Shown: positions 30,383 to 39,829 of the stretch, one piece after another | Layout of the letters: every line of letters begins with the position of its first letter | How positions within the stretch are numbered: position 1 is the first letter of the stretch | Assembly (NCBI GenBank): GCA_963768945.1 | Contig: CAVYJW010000003.1 | Location: 868,001 to 932,000 of the forward strand | DNA: 64,000 nucleotides | From: RYN-230 sp963768945 | GTDB taxonomy: Bacteria; Actinomycetota; Actinomycetes; Streptosporangiales; Streptosporangiaceae | Direction: 5' to 3' | Program-made: the position numbers and the translations under genes | The notes under the pieces: model-generated | Database searches by the model: none | What the model was told of the DNA's origin: nothing | What the model saw: only the letters and a program-made list of their open reading frames with translations

Positions 30383-33025
30383 GTGACCGCAACCGCTTCC
30401 GCCGACCCGCAGCCGCCCGCCGACGCCGGAGTTCAGCGCCGGATCGCCGAGGAACTGGGGGTGCGCGAGAGGCAGGTCAGCGCGGCGGTCGAGCTGCTCG
30501 ACGGCGGGGCCACGGTGCCGTTCGTCGCCCGCTACCGCAAGGAGGCAACCGGCGCCCTGGACGACGCGCAGCTGCGCACGCTCGAGGAGCGGCTGCGCTA
30601 CCTCCGCGAGCTGGAGGACCGGCGGGCGGCCATCCTGGAGTCCGTCCGGGCCCTGGGCAAGCTCGACGACGAGCTCAGCGCGCGGATCATGGCCGCCGAC
30701 TCCAAGGCGCGGCTGGAGGACATCTACCTGCCCTACAAGCCGAAGCGGCGCACCAAGGCGCAGATCGCCCGCGAGGCCGGGCTGGAACCGCTCGCTCTCC
30801 AGCTGCTGGCCCACCCGGAAACCGTCCCGGAGCGGGCCGCCGCGCAGTACGTGGACGCGGAGCGGGGCGTGGCTGACGCGGCCGCGGCGCTGGACGGCGC
30901 GCGGGCCATCCTGGTCGAGCGGTTCGCCGAGGACGCCGACCTGATCGGCGAGCTGCGTGAGCAGATGTGGTCCCGGGGCCGGCTGGTGTCCCGGGTCCGC
31001 GAGGGCCGGGAGGAGGCGGGTGCCAAGTTCGCCGGCTACTTCGAGTTCGCGGAGCCGTTCACGGCGCTGCCCTCGCACCGGATCCTGGCCATGATGCGCG
31101 GGGAGAAGGAAGAAATCCTCGACCTGACCATGGATGCGGGTGAGCCCGCGGCTGACGGCCTGGCTCCTTCCGCCCCGTCCGATTACGCAACGAAAATCGC
31201 CCGGCGCTATGACGTCGCCGACCAGGGCCGTCCGGCGGACCGCTGGCTGGGGGACACGGTGCAATGGGCCTGGCGCACCCGGATCGCCGTGCACCTCGGG
31301 GTCGATCTGAGGATGCGGCTGTGGCAGCGTGCCGAGGACGAGGCGGTCGTGGTGTTCGCGGCCAACCTTCGCGACCTGCTGCTGGCCGCCCCGGCCGGGA
31401 CGCGCTCCACGATGGGCCTGGATCCGGGGTTCCGCACCGGGGTCAAGGTCGCGGTGGTGGACGGCACGGGCAAGGCGGTCGCCACCGACACGATCTTCCC
31501 GCATGAGCTCAAGCGAGGCGGGGCAGGCGGGGCCGGGTCGCCCCGGTGGGAGGAGTCCATCACGACGCTGGCCCGGCTGGCCGCCGCTCACCGGGTCGAG
31601 CTGATCGCGATCGGCAACGGCACGGCCTCGCGCGAGACGGACCGGCTGGCCGCGGATCTGATCAAGGCACACCCGGAGCTGAAGCTCACCAAGGTGATGG
31701 TCTCCGAGGCGGGGGCGTCGGTGTACTCGGCGTCCGCGTACGCCTCCCGTGAGCTGCCCGGCATGGACGTGTCGCTGCGCGGCGCGGTCTCGATCGCCCG
31801 GCGGCTCCAGGATCCGCTAGCCGAGCTGGTCAAGATCGACCCGAAGTCCATCGGGGTCGGCCAGTACCAGCACGACCTGGCCGAGATCAAGCTGTCCCGG
31901 TCGCTGGACGCGGTCGTCGAGGACTGCGTGAACGGCGTCGGCGTGGACGTGAACACCGCGTCGGTCCCGTTGCTGGCCCGCGTGTCGGGGATCAGCGAAG
32001 GCCTGGCTGCCGCGGTCGTGGCCCGGCGGGACGAGGCTGGCCCGTTCCGCAGCCGGCAGGCCCTCAAGGACGTGCCGCGGCTGGGACCGAAGGCATTCGA
32101 GCAGTGCGCGGGGTTCCTGCGCATCCCCGGCGGGGACGACCCGCTGGACGCGTCCAGCGTCCACCCGGAGGCCTATCCGGTGGTCCGGCGCATCCTGCGG
32201 GCGGCCGGGACGGGCATGCCCGGGCTGATCGGCAACACGTCCGTGCTGCGCTCGCTGCGGCCCCAGGACTTCACCGACGACCGCTTCGGCCTGCCGACCG
32301 TGACCGACATCCTCAGCGAGCTGGAGAAGCCCGGCCGTGACCCGCGGCCGGCGTTCACCACGGCCAGCTTCGCCGAGGGCGTGGAGACGCTGGAGGACCT
32401 CGCCCCTGGCATGGTGCTGGAAGGCGTGGTGACCAACGTGGCCGCGTTCGGGGCTTTCGTGGACATTGGCGTGCATCAGGACGGCCTGGTGCATGTGTCC
32501 GCGATGTCGCGGACATTCGTGTCTGACCCCCGCCAGGTCGTGAAGCCGGGTGACGTGGTCCGGGTCCGGGTGCTGGGCGTGGACATCCCCCGCAAGCGGA
32601 TCTCGCTCACGCTGCGGCTGGAGGACGAGGCGGCGGAGCGGGGCGGACGGCCCCGCCGTGAGGCCGGGCGCGAGGCAGTGGGCCAGGGCGGGACCAGCGG
32701 GGCAGCCCGCGGCCGCAGCGGCGCCCGGGAAGGCGGCGGTGCGGGCCGTGGCGCCCGGGAAGGCGGCGGTGCGGGCCGTGGCGCCCGGGAAGGCGGCGGT
32801 GCGGGCCGCGGTGCCCGGGATGGCGGCGGTGCGGGCCACGGCGGCGAACGGACCGGCCGGGAGCGCGGGCGCCCTGACCGGGGGAGCACAGGCCAGGGCA
32901 GCACAGGCCAGGGCAGCACAGGCCAGGGCAGCACAGGCCAGGGCGACGGGGCCATGGCCGACGCCCTCCGGCGGGCTGGCCTGCTGGGCGACCAGCCTGA
33001 CCGGCGTCCCGGCAAGCAGGGCTGA
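30383..33025 (+). CDS. tex: Tex family RNA-binding protein
   Basis: Transcription accessory protein of 880 residues. Order: Tex N-terminal helical domain (about 14-190), YqgF-like nuclease fold (about 320-450) with MGLDPGFRTGVKVAVVDG, helix-hairpin-helix region (about 490-600) with DVNTASVPLLARVSGI, and S1 RNA-binding domain (about 670-740) with GMVLEGVVTNVAAFGAFVD. It acts with RNA polymerase or on RNA. The C-terminal 130 residues are low-complexity and contain two minisatellites in frame. GTG 30383 gives the family start with GGAAGG 12 bases upstream. Confidence 0.93.
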   Translation: MTATASADPQPPADAGVQRRIAEELGVRERQVSAAVELLDGGATVPFVARYRKEATGALDDAQLRTLEERLRYLRELEDRRAAILESVRALGKLDDELSARIMAADSKARLEDIYLPYKPKRRTKAQIAREAGLEPLALQLLAHPETVPERAAAQYVDAERGVADAAAALDGARAILVERFAEDADLIGELREQMWSRGRLVSRVREGREEAGAKFAGYFEFAEPFTALPSHRILAMMRGEKEEILDLTMDAGEPAADGLAPSAPSDYATKIARRYDVADQGRPADRWLGDTVQWAWRTRIAVHLGVDLRMRLWQRAEDEAVVVFAANLRDLLLAAPAGTRSTMGLDPGFRTGVKVAVVDGTGKAVATDTIFPHELKRGGAGGAGSPRWEESITTLARLAAAHRVELIAIGNGTASRETDRLAADLIKAHPELKLTKVMVSEAGASVYSASAYASRELPGMDVSLRGAVSIARRLQDPLAELVKIDPKSIGVGQYQHDLAEIKLSRSLDAVVEDCVNGVGVDVNTASVPLLARVSGISEGLAAAVVARRDEAGPFRSRQALKDVPRLGPKAFEQCAGFLRIPGGDDPLDASSVHPEAYPVVRRILRAAGTGMPGLIGNTSVLRSLRPQDFTDDRFGLPTVTDILSELEKPGRDPRPAFTTASFAEGVETLEDLAPGMVLEGVVTNVAAFGAFVDIGVHQDGLVHVSAMSRTFVSDPRQVVKPGDVVRVRVLGVDIPRKRISLTLRLEDEAAERGGRPRREAGREAVGQGGTSGAARGRSGAREGGGAGRGAREGGGAGRGAREGGGAGRGARDGGGAGHGGERTGRERGRPDRGSTGQGSTGQGSTGQGSTGQGDGAMADALRRAGLLGDQPDRRPGKQG
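32721..32840 (+). repeat. 30-bp minisatellite in tex
   Basis: Four consecutive 30-base units encode Gly-Ala-Arg-Glu-Gly-Gly-Gly-Ala-Gly-Arg repeats, the last slightly diverged. RGG-like tails of this kind often bind RNA. Copy number may vary without frame change. Confidence 0.9.
32885..32944 (+). repeat. 15-bp minisatellite in tex
   Basis: Four identical units AGCACAGGCCAGGGC encode Ser-Thr-Gly-Gln-Gly repeats at the disordered C-terminus of Tex. Perfect identity points to recent expansion. Confidence 0.9.
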
Positions 33026-33337
33026 CCGGGGCCCTGACCGGCCCGGCCGCGCGGCGGAACCGCCATATCGCCGGCGCGGGTCAAGACTCCTGATCACGCT
33101 CTGTCTAAAGTGTCGTTACTGATTGTTGAACTTTGAGTCTACTGTGGCAGACGTGGCCCGACGATGCGGGCTCGCGAGATTTTCCTGAGGAGGGCGGGAC
33201 CGCCCTCCTCAGGGCGAGGACAGGGGAGGTCACAGCCAGGAAGGTTCTCGTTCGCCGAGGTTCAGGCCTGGGCGAAACCCCGGGCGGGGGCCTGGGCGGG
33301 GCGGGGGTGGTGCGCGTTGGCGTGGCGACGGGGGATC
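33026..33337. other. Region between tex and the GGDEF-EAL gene
   Basis: 312 bases. An AT-richer patch at about 33100-33145 could hold a promoter (TTACTG at 33116 with TACTGT 18 bases later; weak). The perfect palindrome at 33184-33213 follows. An in-frame ATG at 33164 exists, but the encoded segment to 33337 is Arg/Gly/Trp-rich and unlike a protein start. Confidence 0.45.
33184..33213. promoter_or_regulatory. Perfect 14-bp palindrome before GGDEF-EAL gene
   Basis: CCTGAGGAGGGCGG, two bases, CCGCCCTCCTCAGG. As RNA it would form a 12-bp stem that buries a GAGGAGGG. TTTT precedes it, so on the minus strand it looks like a stem followed by A's, on the plus strand a leader hairpin. It could stop transcription out of tex or shape the leader of the GGDEF-EAL message. 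Confidence 0.5.
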
Positions 33338-36300
33338 ATGGCGGCGTACGCCGCCTGGATGACGCTGCTCGTCGTCGCCTACTACGCGCTGCCGGCGCTC
33401 CGGGTGGGCGTGTGGGGAGTCCTGGCGCTCTCCGGGGTCGCGGCCATCGCGGCCGGCGTGATCCTCAACCGTCCCGCCCGCCGGGCGCCGTGGCTGCTGC
33501 TGGCCGCGGCGAACCTGAGCTTCGCGGTGGGCCAGCAGAGCTTCCTGGTCCTGACCCAGGTCAGGCACGAGACCGTCCCGTTCCCCTCCTTCGTGGACCT
33601 CTTCTACCTGGCTTCGTATCCCCTGTACGCGATCGGCCTGCTGATCTTCATCCGGCGCCGTTCGGCCGGGCAAGACCGGCGCAGCCTGCTGGACGCGCTG
33701 ACCCTGACCGTGGGCCTGGCCCTGCTGTCTTGGGTGTTCCTCATCCTGCCCTACGTGAACAACGCCACCTTGACGTGGCAGCAGAAGGCGGTCGCGATCG
33801 CCTACCCGCTGGGCGACGTGCTCGTGCTCGCCATGCTGGCCCGGCTGCTGGCCCCCGGCACCTGGCGGGCCCGCTCCCTGCAGCTGCTCACCCTGGGCAG
33901 CCTGGGGCTGCTCGCCTCGGACGTGGCTTTCGGCCTGGCCCAGCTGCACGGCTCGTTCCCCCTGGGCACCCTCATCGATTCCGGCTGGGCCGTGTTCTAC
34001 GCGGCCTGGGGTGCTGCCGCGCTGCATCCGAGCATGACGGAACTGACCCAGCCGGCGGCCAGCCAGCGGGCCCCGAGCTCGGCGGCCCGGCTGATCCTGA
34101 TCATGGTGGCCTCGCTGATCGCCCCGGCGCTGCTGCTGGGCGAGGCCGTCACGCACCGGGTCCGGGACGCCGGGGTGATCGCGGTCTGTTCCGCCCTGCT
34201 GTATGTCCTGGTCTTGTCCCGGCTCGCTGACGTGGCCGCCGCGCTCCGCCGGAGCCTGGCCCGGGCCCAGGTCCTGCGGCTGGCCGGGGCGGCCCTGGCC
34301 GCGGCGGCCACGGTGGAGCAGGCTGCCAGCGCCGTCCGGGCCGGGGTGGCCTCGCTGATGGAGAACCGCCAGAGCGGGCCGGTCCTGCTCGCCGTACGCG
34401 AGGGCGGCACCCTGCGGGTGGTGGGCTCCCCGCCGGACGAGCCGCCCGTGACCATGGACCTGCCTGCCGCGGCGGCGGATGGCTGGCTGTCGCTGCTCAC
34501 CGGGCCTGGTCCGCAGCTGCTGAGCGGCGCGGACGGCGACGAACCGAGCGTCCTGCTCTGCGCGCTGGCCCTGCAGGACCGGCCGGCCGGTGATCCGCTG
34601 ATCGGGGTGCTGGCCGTGTCCGGCGACCGCCGGGACCTGGCCGAGCTGGCCGGGACGTTCGAGGTGCTGGCCCGGCAGGCGGCCCTGGTGGTCGAGCGGG
34701 TAGTGCTCAGCCGCGAGGTGATCCGGCGCAACAGCGAAGCGTACTTCCGGACCCTGATCCACGACACGTCCGACGTGATCCTGATCGTGGACGACTCCGG
34801 CCGGATCCGGTACGCCACGCCGTCGGCCCGGAGCATCTTCGGCCACGTCCCGGTGGACGGGGAGTACCTGTGGGACCTCGTCCAGCCGGATGAGCGGGGG
34901 GACGTCACCCGGGCCCTGGCCGAGATGCGCGCCGGGCAGGGCCCGGACGCCGACGAGGACTGGCGGATTACCGCCCGCGACGGTTCCTACGTCGAGGTGG
35001 AGGTCCGCTGCAGCGACCTGCGTGACGAGCCCACCGTCGGCGGCCTGGTGCTGACCCTGCGGGACGTCACCGACCAGCGCCAGCTCGAGCGGGAGCTCAA
35101 GTACCGGGCCTTCCACGATTCGCTCACCGGGCTGCCCAACCGGATTCTGTTCCAGGAGCGGGTAATGCGCGCGATGGCCCGCGCCCGGCGCACCGAGACG
35201 GTGGTCGGCGTGCTCTTCATCGACCTGGACGACTTCACGGTGACCAACGACACCTTGGGGCACAGCGTCGGTGACGAGCTGCTGGCCGCCGCGGGGATGC
35301 GGCTCGCCGCGCTCACCACGGGTCACGACACCGCGGCCCGGCTGAGCGGGGACGAGTTCGGGCTGCTGATCGAGGACGCGATGGACGGCGCGGCGGTGGA
35401 GAACCTGGCCGAGGCCATCGTCCTGGCCTTCCAGGAGCCGTTCACGCTCGCCATCGGCTCGGCGATCGTCACCGCCACCGTGGGCGTCGCCACCAGCGAG
35501 GACGCCACCAGCACCAGCGACCTGATCCGGCAAGCCGACCTGGCACTGTACGCGGCCAAGGCGGCGGGTAAGCGGCAATGGCGCCGCTACCAGCCGGTGT
35601 TCAGCGCCGGCATGATGCGGCGCCGGGAGCTGCAGGCGGCTCTGGACAGCGCGGTGGCGGAGTCGGCCTTCACGCTGGTCTACCAGCCCATCGTCGAGCT
35701 CAGCACCGGCGCGGTGGCCGGGTTCGAGGCGCTGCTGCGCTGGCCGCACGCGGAGTGGGGCATGGTGCAGCCGGACCAGTTCATCGCCCTGGCCGAGGAG
35801 ACCGGCCACATCGTCCCGCTCGGCGCCTGGGTTCTCCAGCAGGCCACGACCGACCTGGCCCGCTGGCTGCAGCGCGTCCGCGGTCACCCGGCGGTGTATG
35901 TGAGCGTGAACGTGGCCGCCCGCCAGCTGCGGGATCCGGGCTTTGTCCGGGGAGTCCGGCGGCGACTGACCGAATCCGGCCTGGCCCCGTCGTCCCTGGT
36001 GCTGGAGCTGACCGAGAGCGGCCTGCTCCGCCCGGACCAGCGGCTCCGGGCCGACCTGGAGGAGCTGAAGGGGATGGGGGTGCGGCTGGCCATCGATGAC
36101 TTCGGTACCGGCTACTCCTCCCTGAGCTACCTGCGCGAGCTGCCGATCGACCTGCTCAAGATCGACAAGTCCTTCGTGGACGGGATCGCCGTGTCCACCC
36201 AGCGGCTGGCCCTCGTCGAAGTGATCGTCCGGATCTCCAGGACGCTGGAGCTGACCGTGATCGCCGAGGGGATCGAGAGCGAGGTGCAGCGGGACATGCT

Positions 36301-36427
36301 GGTCTCCATGGGCTGCCGTTACGGGCAGGGCTACCTGCTGGCCGCCCCGATGCCCGCGGACGAGGCCGAGGCCCTGCTGCGGGCCGGCCGCAGCATGGTG
36401 CCGCAGTTGCCCGGCGCCCGCCGTTGA
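33338..36427 (+). CDS. Membrane GGDEF-EAL protein with PAS domain (c-di-GMP turnover)
   Basis: Protein of 1029 residues: about nine membrane helices (residues 5-310), a GAF-like segment (about 330-460), PAS (about 468-580), GGDEF (about 590-750) and EAL (about 770-1015). The GGDEF signature reads Ser670-Gly-Asp-Glu-Phe674, which keeps the catalytic acid residues. EAL keeps Glu797-Ala-Leu799, NVAARQL, LELTESG, DDFGTGYSSL, KIDKSFVDG and AEGIESE, all expected of an active phosphodiesterase. It would make or break c-di-GMP in response to a membrane signal. ATG 33338 is chosen as the first start before helix 1. Confidence 0.9.
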   Translation: MAAYAAWMTLLVVAYYALPALRVGVWGVLALSGVAAIAAGVILNRPARRAPWLLLAAANLSFAVGQQSFLVLTQVRHETVPFPSFVDLFYLASYPLYAIGLLIFIRRRSAGQDRRSLLDALTLTVGLALLSWVFLILPYVNNATLTWQQKAVAIAYPLGDVLVLAMLARLLAPGTWRARSLQLLTLGSLGLLASDVAFGLAQLHGSFPLGTLIDSGWAVFYAAWGAAALHPSMTELTQPAASQRAPSSAARLILIMVASLIAPALLLGEAVTHRVRDAGVIAVCSALLYVLVLSRLADVAAALRRSLARAQVLRLAGAALAAAATVEQAASAVRAGVASLMENRQSGPVLLAVREGGTLRVVGSPPDEPPVTMDLPAAAADGWLSLLTGPGPQLLSGADGDEPSVLLCALALQDRPAGDPLIGVLAVSGDRRDLAELAGTFEVLARQAALVVERVVLSREVIRRNSEAYFRTLIHDTSDVILIVDDSGRIRYATPSARSIFGHVPVDGEYLWDLVQPDERGDVTRALAEMRAGQGPDADEDWRITARDGSYVEVEVRCSDLRDEPTVGGLVLTLRDVTDQRQLERELKYRAFHDSLTGLPNRILFQERVMRAMARARRTETVVGVLFIDLDDFTVTNDTLGHSVGDELLAAAGMRLAALTTGHDTAARLSGDEFGLLIEDAMDGAAVENLAEAIVLAFQEPFTLAIGSAIVTATVGVATSEDATSTSDLIRQADLALYAAKAAGKRQWRRYQPVFSAGMMRRRELQAALDSAVAESAFTLVYQPIVELSTGAVAGFEALLRWPHAEWGMVQPDQFIALAEETGHIVPLGAWVLQQATTDLARWLQRVRGHPAVYVSVNVAARQLRDPGFVRGVRRRLTESGLAPSSLVLELTESGLLRPDQRLRADLEELKGMGVRLAIDDFGTGYSSLSYLRELPIDLLKIDKSFVDGIAVSTQRLALVEVIVRISRTLELTVIAEGIESEVQRDMLVSMGCRYGQGYLLAAPMPADEAEALLRAGRSMVPQLPGARR

Positions 36428-36472
36428 CTCGAGTGCCGCTGCCGTGAATTGACCAGTCCACCCCCCCAATGA

Positions 36473-36495
36473 TCTGATTGAGCAGAGGAATCAGA
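36473..36495. promoter_or_regulatory. Inverted repeat over the hmgA ribosome site
   Basis: TCTGATT, nine bases, AATCAGA. The right arm and spacer contain GAGGAA, the likely ribosome-binding site of hmgA. It could be an operator for the GntR regulator encoded in the operon, or a hairpin controlling translation. Confidence 0.45.
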
Positions 36496-36499
36496 CGAT

Positions 36500-37831
36500 A
36501 TGGGAGCAGTCATGGCGGACAGGCACGCGGACGGCCATCACTACCAGCCTGGTTTCGGGAACGAGTTCGTCAGCGAAGCCGTCCCGGGCGCCCTGCCCGA
36601 GGGCCGCAACTCGCCGCAGCGCGCCCCGCTGGGCCTGTACGCGGAGCAGCTGAGCGGGACCGCCTTCACCGAGCCGCGCGCGGTCAACCGGCGGACCTGG
36701 GCCTACCGGATCATGCCGTCCGCGGCTCACCCCCGCTTCGACCGGATCGGCAACGGAGCACTGCGCGGCACGCCGTTCGACGAGATCGAGCCGGACCCCA
36801 ACCGGCTGCGCTGGGATCCGCTGCCGCTGCCCGCCGGACCGGCGGACTTCGTTGACGGCCTCTACACCGTGGGCGGCAACGGCGACCTGCGGACGCGCAG
36901 CGGCATGGCCGTGCACCTGTACGCTGCCACGTCGGCGATGACCGACCGATATTTCGTGGACGCCGACGGGGAACTGCTGTTCGTACCGCAAGAAGGCACC
37001 CTCCTCCTGCACACGGAGCTGGGCCCGCTGCAGCTGAGCCCCGGCGAGATCGCCGTGGTTCCCCGGGGCCTCAGGTTCCGGGTGGACCTGCCCGGCGGCC
37101 CGGCGCGCGGCTACCTGTGCGAGAACTACGGTGCCCCGTTCACGCTGCCGGAGCGCGGCGTGATCGGCGCCAACGGGCTCGCGAACGAGCGTGACTTCCT
37201 GGCGCCCACGGCCGCCTATGAGGAGCGCGGCGGCCCGGTGCAGGTGGTGCAGAAGTTCGGCGGCAACCTGTGGGCGGCCGGGTACGATCACTCGCCACTG
37301 GACGTAGTGGCCTGGCACGGCAGCTACGTCCCGGTCAAGTACGACACCGCGAACTTCATGGTGCTGGGCACGGTCAGCTTCGACCATCCGGACCCGTCGA
37401 TCTACACGGTGCTCACCTCGCCGTCTGACACGCTGGGGCTGGCCAACGTGGACTTCGCCATCTTCCCGCCGCGCTGGCTGGTCGCCGACGACACCTTCCG
37501 GCCGCCCTGGTTCCACCGCAACGTGATGTCGGAGTTCATGGGCCTGGTCCAGGGTGCCTACGACGCCAAGGCCGAGGGATTCCTGCCCGGCGGGGCGAGC
37601 CTGCACAACACGTTCACCTCGCACGGCCCGGACGCCGAGACGTTCGCCCGGGCCAGCAGCGTCGAACTAGCGCCGCAGAAGGTCGCGGACACGCTGGCGT
37701 TCATGTTCGAGAGCCGCTGGATGATCGTCCCGACCCGGCAGGCCATGGAGGCGGCGCACCGTCAGCCCGACTATGACTCGGTCTGGGCCGGGCTGACCCG
37801 CTCCTTCGCGGCGCCCCGTGTTGCCCAGTGA
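36500..37831 (+). CDS. hmgA: Homogentisate 1,2-dioxygenase
   Basis: Ring-opening dioxygenase of 443 residues that turns homogentisate into maleylacetoacetate in tyrosine and phenylalanine breakdown. Start YQPGFGNEFVSEAVPGALPEGRNSPQ is the family N-terminus. Iron ligands are His339 and Glu345 in FHRNVMSEFMG and His375 in TSHGPD, matching the known spacing. ATG 36500 follows AGAGGAA; ATG 36512 with GGGAG 5 bases before is also good. The regulator gntR and fahA follow with overlaps, forming a compact operon. Confidence 0.95.
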   Translation: MGAVMADRHADGHHYQPGFGNEFVSEAVPGALPEGRNSPQRAPLGLYAEQLSGTAFTEPRAVNRRTWAYRIMPSAAHPRFDRIGNGALRGTPFDEIEPDPNRLRWDPLPLPAGPADFVDGLYTVGGNGDLRTRSGMAVHLYAATSAMTDRYFVDADGELLFVPQEGTLLLHTELGPLQLSPGEIAVVPRGLRFRVDLPGGPARGYLCENYGAPFTLPERGVIGANGLANERDFLAPTAAYEERGGPVQVVQKFGGNLWAAGYDHSPLDVVAWHGSYVPVKYDTANFMVLGTVSFDHPDPSIYTVLTSPSDTLGLANVDFAIFPPRWLVADDTFRPPWFHRNVMSEFMGLVQGAYDAKAEGFLPGGASLHNTFTSHGPDAETFARASSVELAPQKVADTLAFMFESRWMIVPTRQAMEAAHRQPDYDSVWAGLTRSFAAPRVAQ

Positions 37832-38597
37832 GCAAGGCGGTCCCGCAGCCCCGGGCGACGCGCTGCTCGCGGGGCTGCCGCCGCGCTTCACCGGTGTGCT
37901 GCCGCTGTGGTACCAGCTGGCCCAGAGCCTGCGCGCGGTCATCCTGGGGTTCGACCGGGACGGCGCGCTCCGGCTGCCGACCGAGGCGCAGCTTGCCCGG
38001 CACTACGGGGTGAGTCTGGCCACCGTGCGCCAGGCGCTGGGTTCCCTGGCCGGCGAGGGCCTGATCAGCAGGCACCGGCGGCGCGGCACGTTCGTCAACG
38101 CCGACGCGCTGCGGACCCGGGCGCTGCGCGTGCTGGGCTCGGCGGACGCGGTCATGGCCCAGCAGTCCAGTGACGAGGTCCAGGTCCTCGGCCGGACCCG
38201 GGTGCCGGCCGGCGCGCTGCCCGCGCGGCTGGGCGCGGCGCGTGAGGCCGTGCTTATCCGCCGGCTGCGCCTCGACGACGGCGTGCCGGTCAGCTACGCC
38301 GAGAACTACCTGCGCCCGGAGCACGCGGCCCGGGTCAGCGACGCGGCGCTGGCCCGGTCCCCGGTCACCAGGATCCTCCGCGACGAGCTGTCGCTGCCGC
38401 TCACCAGGATCGACAACGAGGTCTCAGCTCGCGCCGCGCCGGCCGAGGTGGCCGCGCTGCTGCAGATCGACGCGCTGAGCCCCGTGCTGGTTTCCGAAAA
38501 CGTGACCTACGCGGCTGGCGCTACCCCGGTGGACGTGGCCCGGATCCACTACCGTAGCGACCTCTTCACATTCGCGATCTCCCTGGACATTCCTTGA
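37818..38597 (+). CDS. GntR family regulator (HutC-type, UTRA domain)
   Basis: Regulator of 259 residues: winged helix (about 28-95) with LPTEAQLARHYGVSLATVRQAL and a UTRA ligand domain (about 105-255). It starts with GTG 37818 inside the end of hmgA (14-base overlap) and its stop overlaps the fahA start. Position between two homogentisate genes suggests it senses a pathway intermediate and controls this operon; that is inference. Confidence 0.88.
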   Translation: MLPSEQGGPAAPGDALLAGLPPRFTGVLPLWYQLAQSLRAVILGFDRDGALRLPTEAQLARHYGVSLATVRQALGSLAGEGLISRHRRRGTFVNADALRTRALRVLGSADAVMAQQSSDEVQVLGRTRVPAGALPARLGAAREAVLIRRLRLDDGVPVSYAENYLRPEHAARVSDAALARSPVTRILRDELSLPLTRIDNEVSARAAPAEVAALLQIDALSPVLVSENVTYAAGATPVDVARIHYRSDLFTFAISLDIP

Positions 38598-39748
38598 CCC
38601 TGCCGACTTTCACCGAGCACACCCTGCCGTACTGCGTGTTCTCCCGCGGCTCGGACAGCCCCCGGGTGGGGGCTGCCCTCGGCACGTACCTCGTTGACCT
38701 GTACCGGACCTTCGGCGACCCGATCTTCGCCGCGCCCTCGCTCAACGCCTTCATGAGCCGCGGGCCGCGGGCCTGGCAGCGGACCCGGGAACGGCTGCTC
38801 GGGTCCGTCCAGGGCGGCCAGATCAGCGAGCTCGTGCCGGTCGCCGAGGCCACCCTGCACCTTCCGTTCGAGGTGGCGGACTTCGCCGACTTCTACTCCT
38901 CGCTCGAGCACGCGACCAACGCCGCGCGGGTCCTGCGGCCCGGTGATCCGCAGCTGCACCGCAACTGGCGGGAGATGCCGGTCGGCTACCACGGCCGGGC
39001 AGGCACCGTGGTGGTCAGCGGCACGCCGGTGCCGCGCCCGCGCGGGCAGCTGGCCCCCAGCCACGCGCGGCCCGAGCTGGCCCCGACCCGCCGGCTGGAC
39101 TTCGAGGCGGAGATCGGCTTCGTGGTGGGAGTGGGGTCGGCGCCGGGCCAGCCCGTGCCGGCCGGGGCGTTCGCCGAGCACGTGTTCGGCGTGGTGCTGC
39201 TGATCGACTGGAGCGCGCGCGATATCCAGGCGTTCGAGTCCCGGCCGCTCGGGCCGTTCCTGGGCAAGTCTTTCGCCACCACGATCTCACCGTGGGTCAT
39301 CCCGCTGGCCGCGCTGGAGCAGGCCCGGGTGCCGTCCCCCGCCCAGGACCCCGAGCCCCTGGGCTACCTGCGGGACGGCCAGCACTGGGGCCTGGACATC
39401 GACCTCGCGGTGAGCATCAACGGCCAGGTCATCTCCCGGCCGCGCTTCGCCAGCATGTACTGGACCGGGGCCCAGCAGCTCGCGCACCTGACCGTGAACG
39501 GTGCCGCGCTGCGTACCGGCGACCTGTACGGCTCGGGCACTGTGTCCAGCTTCCGCCGGGACGAGATGGGCTCGCTGCTGGAGATGACGGCCGGCGGCCG
39601 GGACCCGATCAGGCTGCCGGACGGCCAGACGCGCGGCTACCTGGCCGACGGAGACACGGTCACGTTGTCCGGGTCGGCGCCCGGCCCGGGTGGCTCGCGG
39701 ATCGACTTCGGCTGTGCGACCGGCCTGGTCGTCCCCGGGGCGGGCTGA
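38594..39748 (+). CDS. fahA: Fumarylacetoacetase
   Basis: Hydrolase of 384 residues that splits fumarylacetoacetate into fumarate and acetoacetate. The N-terminal SH3-like domain is followed by the FAH core: DFADFYSSLEHATN, GYHGRAGTVVVSG with the catalytic His, DFEAEIGFVVGVG metal residues, and LLIDWSARDIQAFE with PLGPFLGKSF. It starts with TTG 38594, overlapping the regulator stop (TTGA), so translation is coupled. No maleylacetoacetate isomerase or HPPD gene is in the window. Confidence 0.94.
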   Translation: MTLPTFTEHTLPYCVFSRGSDSPRVGAALGTYLVDLYRTFGDPIFAAPSLNAFMSRGPRAWQRTRERLLGSVQGGQISELVPVAEATLHLPFEVADFADFYSSLEHATNAARVLRPGDPQLHRNWREMPVGYHGRAGTVVVSGTPVPRPRGQLAPSHARPELAPTRRLDFEAEIGFVVGVGSAPGQPVPAGAFAEHVFGVVLLIDWSARDIQAFESRPLGPFLGKSFATTISPWVIPLAALEQARVPSPAQDPEPLGYLRDGQHWGLDIDLAVSINGQVISRPRFASMYWTGAQQLAHLTVNGAALRTGDLYGSGTVSSFRRDEMGSLLEMTAGGRDPIRLPDGQTRGYLADGDTVTLSGSAPGPGGSRIDFGCATGLVVPGAG

Positions 39749-39829
39749 CCGCGGTCACGGGCCAGCCGGGTCACGGGCCAGAGTACCGGGCCAGCAACGG
39801 CTACCGGGCCAGGAGAGGCGCCTGCCCGA

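Noticed and set aside
33164..33337. N-terminal extension of the GGDEF-EAL protein from ATG 33164
   Set aside because: The segment is read through a palindrome, is Arg/Gly/Trp-rich and precedes a normal membrane start at 33338.
33230..36469. 1079-codon minus-strand open frame opposite the GGDEF-EAL gene
   Set aside because: His/Gln/Gly-rich product without domains; antisense shadow.
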